A stretch of DNA of 64,000 bases from contig CANQTX010000004.1 of NCBI GenBank assembly GCA_947626885.1, positions 1-64,000 of the forward strand, in the 5' to 3' direction. Numbering within the stretch: the first letter of the stretch is position 1; every line of letters begins with the position of its first letter. Positions 50,731-61,904 of the stretch are shown here, piece after piece. A model generated the notes under the pieces. That model did not search any database. It worked only from the letters and a program-made list of their open reading frames with translations, and was not told where the DNA came from. A program made the translations under genes and the position numbers. This DNA comes from an uncultured Clostridia bacterium. GTDB lineage: Bacteria > Bacillota > Clostridia > TANB77 > CAG-508.

Positions 50731-51837
50731 ATGAAAAATATCGATGTAAAAGAATTTATAGGAGCTATGGAAGAATTAGAAAAAGAAAGAGGAATTAGTA
50801 AAGAGTACTTAATAGAATCTTTAGAAGCAGCTCTTGTAACAGCATACAAGAAAAATTTTGATTCTGTCGATAATGTTAAAGTTGTAATTGATAGCATTAC
50901 GGGAGAAATTCATATATATTCTATAAGAAATGTCGTAGAAACTTTAGAAGATCCTTTATTAGAAATTACAATAAAAGATGCACAGAAAATAGATATGCAT
51001 GTTAATGTAGGAGATACCGTTAATTTAGAAATTCAACCAAAAGATTTTGGTAGGATTGCTGCACAAACTGCAAAACAAGTTGTTGTACAAAAAATTCGAG
51101 AAGCAGAGAGAAATATGATTTTTACAGAGTTTAATGATAAAAAAGGAGAAATTGTTTCTGGTATTATTCAAAAAGCTGATGGTGGTGTTGTTGTTATGGA
51201 CTTAGGAAAGTTAGAGGGAGTTATGCCAGTGAAAGAACAAATTGGGAGTGAAACGTATCATGTAAATGATAAAATAAGAGGTTATGTGCTAGAAGTAGAA
51301 AAAGGATTAAAAGGTAATCCACAAGTAATCATTTCAAGAAGTCATCCTGATTTTGTAAGAAAATTATTTGAATTTGAGATACCTGAAATATACGAAGGAC
51401 TCATAGAAATCAAAAGTGTTTCAAGAGATGCCGGTTCAAGAAGTAAAGTAGCAGTTTATTCAAGGGATGAAAATATAGATCCGGTTGGTTCTTGTGTTGG
51501 TCAGAAAGGCGTGAGAATTCAAAATATTATTAATGAACTAAATGGAGAAAAAATTGATGTTATTGAATGGAACGAAGATCCAGCAATATATATTGCTGCA
51601 GCATTGTTACCAGCGCAAGTTATGGCTGTAGATATAAAAGAAGAAGAAAAATTTGCACAAGTGATTGTACCAGATGATCAATTATCATTAGCCATAGGAA
51701 AATCTGGTCAAAATGCTAGGTTAGCAGCTAGACTAACAAATTGGAAAATAGATATTAAATCTGAATCACAATTTCGAGAAATTATTGCACAAGTACAAGC
51801 AGAAGAAGCACCAGAAACAAAAGAAGTAGAAGAATAA
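50731..51837 (+). CDS. nusA: Transcription termination/antitermination factor NusA
   Basis: S1 and KH domains; DPVGSCVGQKGVRIQNIINELNGEKIDVIEW. Confidence 0.96.
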   Translation: MKNIDVKEFIGAMEELEKERGISKEYLIESLEAALVTAYKKNFDSVDNVKVVIDSITGEIHIYSIRNVVETLEDPLLEITIKDAQKIDMHVNVGDTVNLEIQPKDFGRIAAQTAKQVVVQKIREAERNMIFTEFNDKKGEIVSGIIQKADGGVVVMDLGKLEGVMPVKEQIGSETYHVNDKIRGYVLEVEKGLKGNPQVIISRSHPDFVRKLFEFEIPEIYEGLIEIKSVSRDAGSRSKVAVYSRDENIDPVGSCVGQKGVRIQNIINELNGEKIDVIEWNEDPAIYIAAALLPAQVMAVDIKEEEKFAQVIVPDDQLSLAIGKSGQNARLAARLTNWKIDIKSESQFREIIAQVQAEEAPETKEVEE

Positions 51838-51848
51838 GGAAGTGATGT

Positions 51849-52118
51849 ATGTTGATAAAGAAAAAGAAACCATTGCGTACCTGTATGGCTTGCAATGCAC
51901 AAAAAGAAAAGCAAAATCTTTTGCGTATTGTTAAATCAAAAGACGGAAATATTTTTGTTGATGTAACAGGAAAACAAAATGGTAGGGGAGCATATATTTG
52001 TAAAACAGAACAATGTTTAAACAAAATACAAAAAAGCAAAAGATTAGAAAAAATATTTTTAACAGAAATAGATGAGAAAGTATATGAAAGTATAAGAGGT
52101 GTGTTGGTTGATCAATAG
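51849..52118 (+). CDS. ylxR: YlxR family RNA-binding protein
   Basis: RTCMACNAQKEKQNLLRIVKSKDGNIFVDVTGKQNGRGAYICKTEQCL. Confidence 0.92.
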   Translation: MLIKKKKPLRTCMACNAQKEKQNLLRIVKSKDGNIFVDVTGKQNGRGAYICKTEQCLNKIQKSKRLEKIFLTEIDEKVYESIRGVLVDQ

Positions 52119-52431
52119 AGTATATGGACTAATGGGAATTAGTGCCAAAGCAGGGAAAGTTATTTCTGGTGCAGAGATTGTATTAGAAGAAATGCTTAAA
52201 AATAAAATATATTTTGTTATTGTTGCAGAAGATGCATCGGAAAATACAAAAAAAAATATCCGCTTACATTGTGATAGGCAACAAATTCATATGGCGATTT
52301 GGGGAGATATACGTAATAACAGTAAAGCCATTGGTAAGCAAAATAGAGCAGTTATTGGAATAAAAGACAAGAACTTATCAGAAGCAATTCAAAAAGTAAT
52401 TTGTGGAGGTGAAACGTTTGGGGAAAATTAA
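52099..52431 (+). CDS. ylxQ: YlxQ, L7Ae-family ribosomal-like protein
   Basis: [38 protein letters not shown]; canonical position between ylxR and infB. Exact start ambiguous. Confidence 0.88.
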   Translation: MCWLINRVYGLMGISAKAGKVISGAEIVLEEMLKNKIYFVIVAEDASENTKKNIRLHCDRQQIHMAIWGDIRNNSKAIGKQNRAVIGIKDKNLSEAIQKVICGGETFGEN

Positions 52432-55204
52432 AATTCATGAATTAGCGAAAAATTTAGGCGTAGATACGAAAAAAATGGTTGATGTTGCTAAGAAAAATGG
52501 AATAGAAATCAAGAACCATTTAAGTTCTATCACTGATGAAGAGGCAAAAAAAATAGAAAAATTGATTAAAGGAGTTTCAAACATAAAACCTATGGAGAAT
52601 AAAAAAGAAAAAAAGGAAAAGAAAGAAAGAAGTCAAGAACCAGTTATTATTAGAAGGGCTGTTATTATTAATAATGATGAGGAAAATAAAAGAAAAGAAG
52701 AAGAAGAAAAAAGAAGAAGAGAGGCAACAAGAAATAATGATGTAGGGTTTATTCAAAACAAAAGAAAGAAGGATTATAATATTGTTTACAGAGATAAACC
52801 AACAAAGCCATTAACAGTAAGTGAATTGTTTGGTATTGGTAAGAAAAAGGAACCTGAAAAAAAAGCAGAAGGAAAAAAAGAAAATATATCGATGAAAAGT
52901 GAAGAATCAGTTGCAACAAATAAAGTATTGGAAAAAGAAAAATCAACGATATCATCTAAAAAGAACATGCAACAGAACCATAGATCTAATTATAATGACA
53001 GGGGTAATAGTACGCAGAATAATGGTTATAATATGAAAAGAAACTTCAATAATGAGCAAAGAAATAACAGAGGGAATGATAGAACAGATAACAGAAATAA
53101 TAATCAAAAAAGAATGGACGACAGAGGGGGTATGAACAAGAGAATTAAGAACATTATGGATGTTGATATTCCTGCAGAAAAAGAGAATGTAAGAGAATAT
53201 GGAAATAAAATTAAAGATAAAATGAAACAGAACGCAAGACAAGATGAACAAAAAACTAAAAAAACAAATCGTAGAAATAATCAAAATGATTTTGATTCCG
53301 ATAAATTAAATAATTTAAAGAAACGAAATAAATTATCAAATATGTTTGCTGAAGGGGAAATGCTTGATTATTATGATTTAAGTACAGAACGAGGAAGAAG
53401 AGCGAGAAAAAAGAATGGAAAACAAGAAAATAGAACAAAACAAAAAATTTTTAAATTAACAGAAATTACGATTCCGGAGACTATTACAGTAAAAGATTTA
53501 GCAACAGAAATGAAAATAACTAGTAGTGATGTTATTAAAAAATTATTAAGCTTAGGAATTATGGCAACCATTAATAATGAGATCGACTTTGACACAGCAT
53601 TTCTAATTGCACAAGAGTATGGTATTAATGCAATAAAGAAAAATATTGTAACTGATGAAGATATTTTAATTGATGAAACTGAAGATAAAGAAGAAGATTT
53701 ACAACCTAGACCACCAGTTATTGTAGTAATGGGACACGTTGACCATGGAAAAACATCTCTTTTAGATGCTATCCGAAGTACAAATGTTATTGAGGGAGAA
53801 TCAGGTGGAATTACACAACATATTGGTGCTTATCAAGTTAGAGTTAACGATAGGGATATTACTTTTTTAGATACACCAGGGCATGAAGCATTTACCAATA
53901 TGCGTGCTAGAGGTGCCATGATTACAGATATTGCGATACTAGTTGTTGCTGCTAATGATGGTGTTATGCCACAAACAGTTGAAGCAATTAATCATGCTAA
54001 AGCGGCAGAAATTCCTATTATTGTTGCTGTGAATAAAATGGATTTACCAGATGCTAATTTTGAAAAAGTACAACAAGAATTAATGAAGTATGAGTTAGTA
54101 CCAGAACAATGGGGAGGAGATACCATTTACGTACCAATTTCTGCAAAGAAAAAAGAGGGAATTGATAATCTTTTAGAAATGGTATTATTAGAAGCAGATG
54201 TACTAGAATTAAAAGCAAATCCTACAAAACAAGCAAAAGGAACAGTTATTGAGGCTAGATTAGATAAAACTAGAGGATCAGTAGCTACAATGCTTGTACA
54301 AAGAGGAAAGTTAGATGTAGGTGATACAATTATTGTTGGTTCTTCAATTGGTAGAATAAGGACAATGCTAAATGATAAAGGGAAAAAAGTTAAATCAGCA
54401 GGACCTTCTATGCCAGTTGAGATTACGGGTTTAACTTCCGTACCGCAATCAGGAGATATTTTTTATGAAGTAAAAGATGAAAGAACAGCAAAACATTTAA
54501 TTGAAAAAAGAAAATATGAACAAAGACAAAAAACATTAAATCAAAATTCTATTGTTACATTAGATGATTTATTTAGTAAAATTGAAAGTGAAAATTTAAA
54601 ACAGTTAAACTTAATTGTAAAAGCGGATGTTCAGGGTTCTGTGGAAGCTTTAAAACAATCATTGGAAAAATTATCGAATGAGGAAGTAAAAGTAAAGGTT
54701 ATTCATTCAAATGTTGGTGGCGTTACAGAAACAGATATTACGTTAGCAAAAGTTTCTGGTGCTATTATTATTGCATTTAATGTAAGACCTGAAGTAATTG
54801 CTAAAACAATAGCAGATAAAGAAGGGGTTCAAATTAAACAATATTCTGTTATTTATGATGCTATTAATGATGTGGAAGCTGCTATGAAAGGAATGCTTGA
54901 TCCGATATTTAAAGAAGTAGTTATTGGAACAGCAGAAATTAGACAAACATTTAAAGTGTCTAATGTAGGAACAATTGCAGGAAGCTATGTATTAACAGGA
55001 AAAGTTTCTAGAAATGCAGGTATAAGAGTTATCCGAGACCATATTGTTATTCATGATGGAAAATTAATATCTCTTAAAAGATTTAAGGATGATGTTAAAG
55101 AAGTGGATAAGGGATATGAGTGTGGTCTTCAAATAGAGAATTTTAATGATGTTAAAGAAGGCGATCAATTAGAAGTTTACATTATGGAAGAAGTGAATCG
55201 ATAA
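52418..55204 (+). CDS. infB: Translation initiation factor IF-2
   Basis: [26 protein letters not shown]; likely TTG start after GGAGGTGAAACG; long basic Asn/Arg-rich N-terminal region. Confidence 0.96.
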   Translation: MGKIKIHELAKNLGVDTKKMVDVAKKNGIEIKNHLSSITDEEAKKIEKLIKGVSNIKPMENKKEKKEKKERSQEPVIIRRAVIINNDEENKRKEEEEKRRREATRNNDVGFIQNKRKKDYNIVYRDKPTKPLTVSELFGIGKKKEPEKKAEGKKENISMKSEESVATNKVLEKEKSTISSKKNMQQNHRSNYNDRGNSTQNNGYNMKRNFNNEQRNNRGNDRTDNRNNNQKRMDDRGGMNKRIKNIMDVDIPAEKENVREYGNKIKDKMKQNARQDEQKTKKTNRRNNQNDFDSDKLNNLKKRNKLSNMFAEGEMLDYYDLSTERGRRARKKNGKQENRTKQKIFKLTEITIPETITVKDLATEMKITSSDVIKKLLSLGIMATINNEIDFDTAFLIAQEYGINAIKKNIVTDEDILIDETEDKEEDLQPRPPVIVVMGHVDHGKTSLLDAIRSTNVIEGESGGITQHIGAYQVRVNDRDITFLDTPGHEAFTNMRARGAMITDIAILVVAANDGVMPQTVEAINHAKAAEIPIIVAVNKMDLPDANFEKVQQELMKYELVPEQWGGDTIYVPISAKKKEGIDNLLEMVLLEADVLELKANPTKQAKGTVIEARLDKTRGSVATMLVQRGKLDVGDTIIVGSSIGRIRTMLNDKGKKVKSAGPSMPVEITGLTSVPQSGDIFYEVKDERTAKHLIEKRKYEQRQKTLNQNSIVTLDDLFSKIESENLKQLNLIVKADVQGSVEALKQSLEKLSNEEVKVKVIHSNVGGVTETDITLAKVSGAIIIAFNVRPEVIAKTIADKEGVQIKQYSVIYDAINDVEAAMKGMLDPIFKEVVIGTAEIRQTFKVSNVGTIAGSYVLTGKVSRNAGIRVIRDHIVIHDGKLISLKRFKDDVKEVDKGYECGLQIENFNDVKEGDQLEVYIMEEVNR

Positions 55205-55216
55205 AACATATAAAGT

Positions 55217-55271
55217 TAAAGGTTTATAGATGAATCCTTAAAAAATCTAAATATAAAAGTAAGGAAAATAT
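55217..55271 (+). promoter_or_regulatory. Recurrent SD-sequestering leader motif, copy 3 (rbfA)
   Basis: GGTTTATAGATGAATCCTTAAAAAATCTAAATATAAAAGTAAGGAAAATAT; stem TAGAT(55227-55231)/ATCTA(55245-55249); loop TCCTTA(55235-55240) perfectly complementary to TAAGGA(55260-55265). Confidence 0.65.
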
Positions 55272-55640
55272 ATGACAAATCACAACAGTAATAGAATGAA
55301 TAAAATTGATGAGGAAATAAAAAAAGAAATTAGTAAGATTATCACAACGGAACTGAAAAATCCTCATCTAACAGGTCTTATTAGTGTGACAAAAGTAAAA
55401 ACAACACCAGACTTAAAATTTGCTAGAGTTTATGTTAGTATGATAAACGAGAAAAGTAAAAAAGATAATTTATCTATTTTAAAACAATCTAGTGGTTATA
55501 TGAGAAGTGCTATTGCTAAAAGAATAAATTTAAGAATAACACCGGAGTTAATCTTTGAATTCGATGAAACCATTGAATATGGTGCAAGAATTGATACTAT
55601 TTTAAAAGATATTACAAAAGATTTAAAAAAAGAAAAGTGA
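55272..55640 (+). CDS. rbfA: Ribosome-binding factor A
   Basis: RMNKIDEEIKKEISKIITTELKNPHLTGLISVTKVKTTPDLKFARVYVS. Confidence 0.95.
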   Translation: MTNHNSNRMNKIDEEIKKEISKIITTELKNPHLTGLISVTKVKTTPDLKFARVYVSMINEKSKKDNLSILKQSSGYMRSAIAKRINLRITPELIFEFDETIEYGARIDTILKDITKDLKKEK

Positions 55641-55680
55641 TACTTATAAATAAAAATATATAAAGAAATTTACGATATGA

Positions 55681-55735
55681 TAGGTTTATAGGTAAATCCT
55701 TTTAAAAACCTAAATTATGATACAAGGAGAAAGTA
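55681..55735 (+). promoter_or_regulatory. Recurrent SD-sequestering leader motif, copy 4 (nrnA)
   Basis: GGTTTATAGGTAAATCCTTTTAAAAACCTAAATTATGATACAAGGAG; stem TAGGT(55689-55693)/ACCTA(55708-55712) covaries with other copies; loop TCCTT(55697-55701) complementary to AAGGA(55724-55728). Confidence 0.65.
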
Positions 55736-56686
55736 ATGACATTAGATGATGTATTAGAAGAAATTAAAAAGGCAGAAGATATAGTAATAATGGCACATGA
55801 AGGTCCAGATGGGGATGCTATTGGAAGTTGTCTTGCTATGTGTCTTGCGCTTCGAAATATGGGAAAGAAAGCTGATGTTCTCATTAAAGAGTATCCAGAG
55901 AATTTTTCATTTTTACCTGGTATAGAATATATAAAATCAGAAGCAAGAAAAGAGGCTTATGATTTAGCAATTGTATTGGATTGTCCGGATATAAAAAGAG
56001 TAAATCCAGAATATATAGAATATTTTGAAAATGCAAAAGTGAAAGTAGAATTTGATCATCATAATAAAAATTCCATGTTTGCTGACTATAATATTGTTAA
56101 TCATGTTTCTCCTGCTTGTGCACAAATTTTAGTATCTAGCTTTGAATATTTGAATATTGAGATTACAAAAGAAATAGGGATTTGCTTATTAACAGGTATT
56201 ATTACAGATACAGGCGGTTTCAAAAATACAGGAATCACAACAGATACTTTTGAATTTGCTTCTTGGGCATTGGAAAAAGGAATCAATTTGCCAGTCATAT
56301 ATAGACAATCTATGTTAACAATGACAAAAACAAAATTTGAAGTACAAAAACTTTGTATGGATCGTCTAGAATTTTGGGCAGAAGGAAAAATTGCGTTTAC
56401 ATATATTACTAAAGAAGATGATGAAAGGATAGGAATAAAAACAGGTGATCATGAAGGGGTTGTTGAAATTGGAAGAAGTATTGAAGGGGTAGAGGTATCT
56501 ATTTTCTTATATGAGAAAGATAAAGGATTCAAAGCTTCTCTTCGTTCCAATGATTATGTGAATGTTTCAGAAGTTTGTCTAATATTTGGAGGTGGCGGAC
56601 ATATAAGAGCTGCTGGAACAAATTTAAATATGTCTTTAGAAGAAGCCAAAAAAGCAATTATTACTGAAACAACAAAGTATCTATAG
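55736..56686 (+). CDS. nrnA: DHH/DHHA1 bifunctional oligoribonuclease/PAP phosphatase NrnA
   Basis: MAHEGPDGDAIGSCLAMCLALRNMGKK, VEFDHHNKN, GGGGHIRAAGTNL. Confidence 0.93.
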   Translation: MTLDDVLEEIKKAEDIVIMAHEGPDGDAIGSCLAMCLALRNMGKKADVLIKEYPENFSFLPGIEYIKSEARKEAYDLAIVLDCPDIKRVNPEYIEYFENAKVKVEFDHHNKNSMFADYNIVNHVSPACAQILVSSFEYLNIEITKEIGICLLTGIITDTGGFKNTGITTDTFEFASWALEKGINLPVIYRQSMLTMTKTKFEVQKLCMDRLEFWAEGKIAFTYITKEDDERIGIKTGDHEGVVEIGRSIEGVEVSIFLYEKDKGFKASLRSNDYVNVSEVCLIFGGGGHIRAAGTNLNMSLEEAKKAIITETTKYL

Positions 56687-56704
56687 TAATTGTATATTCA
56701 TCAA

Positions 56705-56769
56705 TAATAAAAATAAACTAGAAGATGAAAAGAGTATTCATATCTATTAATTCTAGTTTTATTTTTTTG
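56705..56769 (+). terminator. Rho-independent terminator-like hairpin
   Basis: AATAAAAATAAACTAGAA...TTCTAGTTTTATTTTTTT. Confidence 0.65.
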
Positions 56770-56892
56770 TAAAAAATACTATCTTGATTTTTCTTATGAC
56801 TCCTGTTATACTATGTACACACGAGGTAAAAGAGATATTAAATATTATAATAAAAAATATAGCAATACATAAAAAATAATTTTGGTGATGAT

Positions 56893-57774
56893 ATGAATGG
56901 AATGATAATTATTAATAAGCCTTTGGGTTTTACATCGCAAGATGTAGTATCTAAAGTAAAAAAAATATTAAATATAAAAAAAGCAGGGCATATAGGAACA
57001 CTGGATCCTATGGCAACAGGTGTTTTACCAATTTTACTGGGGAGTTACACTAAATTAACAAAGTATTTAATAGAACATGATAAAACTTATAGAGCAACAG
57101 TAAAGTTAGGGAAAAAAACAGATACGGGCGATAGTGAAGGAAATATTATAGAAGAAGAAAAAGTGGATATATCGATGTTACACCATGAAAAGGTGAAAAA
57201 CGTATTAGATTCTTTTCAAGGTATACAAAAACAAAAACCACCTATGTATGCAGCTATTAAAATACAAGGAAAAAAATTATATGAATACGCTCGTTTAGGA
57301 GAACAAATTCTTGTTCCAGAGAGGGAAATTCAAATTTATGAAATCAAATTAATGGATATTTGTTCAGAATTAAATGAGATATCTTTTCAAGTAAATTGTT
57401 CCAAAGGTACTTATATAAGAGTATTATGTGAAGATATTGCAAAACGATTAGGAACCATTGGATATATGCAATCTTTATGTAGAATAGCTGTAGATAAATT
57501 GATATTGGAAAATGCAATTACGATTGAAATGCTAGAAAAAAATAAATATAATGAGCAGTATTTGCAAGAAAATGTTTTAACAATGCAAGAAATATTTCAT
57601 AATTTGTTACAAATTACTTTAAACGAAAAACAAGAAAGATTATTTTTAAATGGTGGCTTATTATCTTTTCAATTAAACGATGGATTATACCATATTTATA
57701 ATGCAAAGCAAGAATATTTAGGTATTGGTAAAATAACAGAAAAATTATTAAAAAGAGATGTACTGATTGTATAA
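56893..57774 (+). CDS. truB: tRNA pseudouridine(55) synthase
   Basis: GMIIINKPLGFTSQDVVSKVKKIL, KKAGHIGTLDPMATGVLPILLG. Confidence 0.96.
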   Translation: MNGMIIINKPLGFTSQDVVSKVKKILNIKKAGHIGTLDPMATGVLPILLGSYTKLTKYLIEHDKTYRATVKLGKKTDTGDSEGNIIEEEKVDISMLHHEKVKNVLDSFQGIQKQKPPMYAAIKIQGKKLYEYARLGEQILVPEREIQIYEIKLMDICSELNEISFQVNCSKGTYIRVLCEDIAKRLGTIGYMQSLCRIAVDKLILENAITIEMLEKNKYNEQYLQENVLTMQEIFHNLLQITLNEKQERLFLNGGLLSFQLNDGLYHIYNAKQEYLGIGKITEKLLKRDVLIV

Positions 57775-57883
57775 AATAAAAAAGGATTGATAGTTTTAAA
57801 TAAGTAGTTTGATAGACTTGTAGGTATTCTTTGTTTTGTGATATAATTTATAAATAAGATAATGAAAATAAAAGGAGATAGAT

Positions 57884-58942
57884 ATGTATCAAAGGTGTAA
57901 CACTAAGCCGATTTTTGTAAAAAATATACAAATAGGTGGGCAAGAAAAAGTTATTATTCAGTCTATGTGCAATACAAAAACAAAAGATATTGAAGCTACT
58001 GTAAAACAAATACTAGAATTAGAAAAAGCAGGTTGTGAAATGATTAGAGTAGCTTGCTTAGACATAGAAGATGCTAATGCGATAACAGAAATCAAAAAAT
58101 ATATTCATATTCCAATTGTAGCAGATATTCATTTTGATTATAGGATTGCACTTGCTGCTATTGAAAGTGGTGCAGATAAAATAAGAATTAATCCAGGGAA
58201 TATAGGAGATGAATGGAAAATTAGAGCAGTTGTGGAAGCATGTAAAAAATATCATCTACCTATTAGAATTGGTATTAATGGTGGTTCATTAGAAAAAGAA
58301 GTATTAGAAAAGTATGGAAAACCGTGTAGCGATGCTATGATTGAGAGTGCTAGAAGGCATGTGTCTATCTTAGAAAAATTAGATTTTTATGATATTGCAC
58401 TATCTTTAAAAGCTTCGAATTTAGATATGTGCATAGATGCTTATGAAAAAGCAGCAGAAGAATTTATATATCCGTTACATTTAGGTATTACAGAAGCGGG
58501 AACAGCTTTTAGTGGAACTATTAAGTCAAGTGTTGGATTAGGAATTTTATTGCGCCAAGGAATAGGAGATACTATAAGGGTTTCGTTATCAGATGATCCA
58601 ATTGAAGAAATATATGTTTGTAAAGAAATATTAAAAAATTGTAATTTGTATCGAAATAGTCCTAAACTAATTTCATGTCCTACTTGTGGTAGAACACAAT
58701 ATAATTTGATTCCTATTGCAAAAGAAATGGAAAAATTTTTACAAAATTTGGAAGCAAATATCACAGTGGCAATTATGGGATGTGCTGTTAATGGTCCTGG
58801 GGAAGCTAAAGAAGCGGATATTGGAATTGCTGGTGGAAAAGGAGAAGGATTACTTTTTAAAAAGGGAAAAGTCATTAGAAAAATACCAGAAGCAGAAATG
58901 TTAGAAACTTTAAAAAAAGAAATTTTAGCAATGATACAATAA
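57884..58942 (+). CDS. ispG: 4-hydroxy-3-methylbut-2-enyl diphosphate synthase
   Basis: [72 protein letters not shown]. Confidence 0.96.
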   Translation: MYQRCNTKPIFVKNIQIGGQEKVIIQSMCNTKTKDIEATVKQILELEKAGCEMIRVACLDIEDANAITEIKKYIHIPIVADIHFDYRIALAAIESGADKIRINPGNIGDEWKIRAVVEACKKYHLPIRIGINGGSLEKEVLEKYGKPCSDAMIESARRHVSILEKLDFYDIALSLKASNLDMCIDAYEKAAEEFIYPLHLGITEAGTAFSGTIKSSVGLGILLRQGIGDTIRVSLSDDPIEEIYVCKEILKNCNLYRNSPKLISCPTCGRTQYNLIPIAKEMEKFLQNLEANITVAIMGCAVNGPGEAKEADIGIAGGKGEGLLFKKGKVIRKIPEAEMLETLKKEILAMIQ

Positions 58943-58970
58943 ATGATTGTATCAGAAATGGAAAGAAAAA

Positions 58971-59453
58971 GTGTTAGAAATTAATATAATTTGTATAGGA
59001 AAACTAAAAGAAGATTACTTAAAAAAAGCAGTAGCAGAATATGCAAAGAGATTATCTAAATATTGTCATTTAATGATAGTAGAATTACAAGATGAAAAAT
59101 TACCCAATAAATTATATGATAAAGAGTTAGAGGAAATCAAACGCATTGAAAGTAAAAGAATGATAGATGTTATTAAAAAAGATACTTATGTAATATGCTT
59201 AGATTTAAAAGGAAAGCAATATACGTCTGAAGCTTTTTCTCAAAAAATTGAAGAGATTGCTTTGCATTTTAATCATAGCATCACTTTTATTATCGGTGGT
59301 ACATTGGGAATAAATGAAGAATTGTTAAATTTGGCGAAAGAAAAAATCAGTTTTTCAACAATGACATTTCCACATCAATTCATAAGAATTTTTTTATTGG
59401 AACAATTATTTAGAGCTTTTAAGATTTCTCACCATGAAAGATATCATTGGTAG
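58971..59453 (+). CDS. rlmH: 23S rRNA (pseudouridine1915-N3)-methyltransferase RlmH
   Basis: INIICIGKLKEDYLKKAVAEYAKRLSKY, FIIGGTLGINEELL, FPHQFIRIFLLEQLFRAFKISHHERYHW. Probable GTG start. Confidence 0.95.
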   Translation: MLEINIICIGKLKEDYLKKAVAEYAKRLSKYCHLMIVELQDEKLPNKLYDKELEEIKRIESKRMIDVIKKDTYVICLDLKGKQYTSEAFSQKIEEIALHFNHSITFIIGGTLGINEELLNLAKEKISFSTMTFPHQFIRIFLLEQLFRAFKISHHERYHW

Positions 59454-59490
59454 TTCTTAAATATTTATAAAATTAAAGGAGAAAATCATC

Positions 59491-60507
59491 ATGAATTATC
59501 CAAAAAATTTAGAAAAAGGAGATACCATAGGTATTTGTGCACCTTCTTTGGGAATTATAGCACCAGATAAATTGAGACGATTAGATGCTGCTATAAAGCA
59601 GTTGAAACAAATGGGATATGATGTTATAGAAACCAGTAGTGTTAGAAAGATGGAAAGAGGAAGAAGTGCTACTGCTGAACAAAGAGCAAAAGAGTTTATG
59701 GAATTATGGGAAAATGAATCTGTAAAATTAATTATTTTTGCAGCAGGTGGTGATTTTTTATGTGAAATGTTAACATACTTGGATTGGAAAAAACTAAAAA
59801 CATTGCCTCCAAAATGGGTACAAGGATATTCTAATATTACGGATTTAACGTTTCTAATGAATTCTATATTAGAAATACCATCAATGCATTGTCAAAATAT
59901 TAAAGACTATGCAATGAAACCATTACATAGAAGTTTAATAGATGCTTTAGCAATAGAATCTGGTGAAGAAGTTGTTCAAGAGTCATTTGAAAAATATGAA
60001 AAAAATTGGAAGGAAGAAACAGATCCTTGTGCTACATATCATTTAACAGAAAAAGTTAGATGGAGAAATTTAATAGGTGGTGATAGAATTGTCATACAAG
60101 GCAGAACATTAGGTGGTAATTTAGACAGTTTGATAAATTTTTTTGGTACAAAATATGATAAGATTAATGATTATATTGATAAGCATAAAGAGGAAGGTAT
60201 TATATGGTTTTTAGAATGTTATGAAATGAGTACGGCTATAGTATATCGCATACTATGGCAAATGAAACAGGCTTCTTATTTTCGCTATTGTAATGGTATA
60301 ATTTTTGGCAGATCATTATTAATGCGAGAAGATTATGGAATTACATTTTCAGAAACAATAAAAGACGCTTTAGGAGATTTAAACATTCCCATTATTTGTG
60401 ATGCAGATATAGGGCATGTATCTCCACAGATGGCTATAGTTAATGGTGCTATTTTAAAGATTACTTCTGAGAAGGGAAAAGGAACAGTAGAGACCTTTTT
60501 GCGATAG
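59491..60507 (+). CDS. LD-carboxypeptidase family (S66; MccF-like)
   Basis: LEKGDTIGICAPSLGI, KWVQGYSNITDLTFLMNSILEIPSMHCQN, DADIGHVSPQMAIVNGA. Confidence 0.88.
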   Translation: MNYPKNLEKGDTIGICAPSLGIIAPDKLRRLDAAIKQLKQMGYDVIETSSVRKMERGRSATAEQRAKEFMELWENESVKLIIFAAGGDFLCEMLTYLDWKKLKTLPPKWVQGYSNITDLTFLMNSILEIPSMHCQNIKDYAMKPLHRSLIDALAIESGEEVVQESFEKYEKNWKEETDPCATYHLTEKVRWRNLIGGDRIVIQGRTLGGNLDSLINFFGTKYDKINDYIDKHKEEGIIWFLECYEMSTAIVYRILWQMKQASYFRYCNGIIFGRSLLMREDYGITFSETIKDALGDLNIPIICDADIGHVSPQMAIVNGAILKITSEKGKGTVETFLR

Positions 60508-60575
60508 TGTAAAAACAGATGAAATTTTTGTAAATAACAAATGATGTATAAATAAGAAAGGGTAAAAGGAATAAA

Positions 60576-61766
60576 ATGGAGGATCAAGCTAGAAATCATA
60601 CTGCTATATTAGAAACAAATGATGAAATAATAAGTACTGATGTAGTAACTGATAAAAAAAAGAACAGAGATATTGTAGTAGATTTTATCAGAATAATAGC
60701 ATGTTTGATGGTTATTGGAACACATATAACACTGACTACTTATAATATATATGAAGTGCAAGTGGATTGGAGCAGACTATTAACAAAGTGTTTTTTAGCA
60801 GATGGTGTAGGAATATTTTTTTTAATTATAGGTTTTTTTATAGCAAATGGAAGAAATTATCCAAACATAGTTATTCATGCAATAAAAAAGGTTATTTTGC
60901 CTTCTATCTTGTTATTAATTTTTGCTGATATATTTTCAAAATTTCTTGTAAACCAAGCAACTTTTATGGAGTGTATTAGAAATATAGGAATCCAAAATGT
61001 TCAAGATATTATCTATTGTATTTTAAAAGGAAATGTGAGGGAATTTGTACCAAGTGCTATACATCTTTGGTATATTTTTGATTATATTAAAATTATATTA
61101 TGGTTTCCTATTTTGCGATGTATTTGCCAAGATTGTAAAGAGGCAAAGTATGCAAGAAGAATAGCTATTGTGTTGAGTATAGGCAGTATAGGAATAGAAG
61201 AAATTCAAAAATTTTTTACATTATCTATAGGAAAAATTGAAATTTTTAGTATAATTGATGCCAAATTATTACTAGTATTATTGGGTTATGAAATATCTTG
61301 TTATAAAGATACAATTAAGAATAACAAAAAAATAGGAATAGTTGCTTTTTTATGTTTTATAGTGGTTAATAGTGTTCGTTATAAACTAGAAATGCAATAT
61401 ATGATTGTCAACCACTTAGTAAAAGAAGAAGCTTTTATTAATTGGGATACTCTATTTGGAATTATATCGGCTGTTAGTTTATTTATAGCAGTATATACAA
61501 TAGAAATAAACAATAAAACATTAAGTAGCATTATTACATGGATAAGTGGTATGACTTTTGGTATATATTTGATACATTATCTTGTTATTGCTAAAATTGA
61601 TCTTTTTAAATTTGAGAAAATCAGTACAATTAAGTTTGAAATGCTATACATGATAGTAGGGATTATTACAATTTTTTTTATGTCTCTTGTAATTTGTTGG
61701 ATCTTAAAAGTATTGTCGGATACTGTAAAAAGTGGTATAAAGTGTATTATAAGACAAAAAAAATAA
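60576..61766 (+). CDS. Acyltransferase family 3 (OafA-like) integral membrane protein
   Basis: RDIVVDFIRIIACLMVIGTHITLT, ~10 TM segments, TFGIYLIHYLVI. Confidence 0.85.
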   Translation: MEDQARNHTAILETNDEIISTDVVTDKKKNRDIVVDFIRIIACLMVIGTHITLTTYNIYEVQVDWSRLLTKCFLADGVGIFFLIIGFFIANGRNYPNIVIHAIKKVILPSILLLIFADIFSKFLVNQATFMECIRNIGIQNVQDIIYCILKGNVREFVPSAIHLWYIFDYIKIILWFPILRCICQDCKEAKYARRIAIVLSIGSIGIEEIQKFFTLSIGKIEIFSIIDAKLLLVLLGYEISCYKDTIKNNKKIGIVAFLCFIVVNSVRYKLEMQYMIVNHLVKEEAFINWDTLFGIISAVSLFIAVYTIEINNKTLSSIITWISGMTFGIYLIHYLVIAKIDLFKFEKISTIKFEMLYMIVGIITIFFMSLVICWILKVLSDTVKSGIKCIIRQKK

Positions 61767-61904
61767 AAAATTCATAAAATACTTGATTTTTCAATAAAAA
61801 TATAGTAAAATTTTTACTGTAGAAAGTACCATATACTTAGTTAAAGAAAAAAACCTACTTGATACTCAGTTTATGGCAAATTTAAATAATAGGAGGAATT
61901 TATT

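Noticed and set aside
52952-53284. 110-aa minus-strand ORF
   Set aside because: Antisense of the Asn/Arg-rich infB region, hydrophobic only because of codon complementarity.
58441-58875. 144-aa minus-strand ORF
   Set aside because: Antisense to ispG; no independent support.
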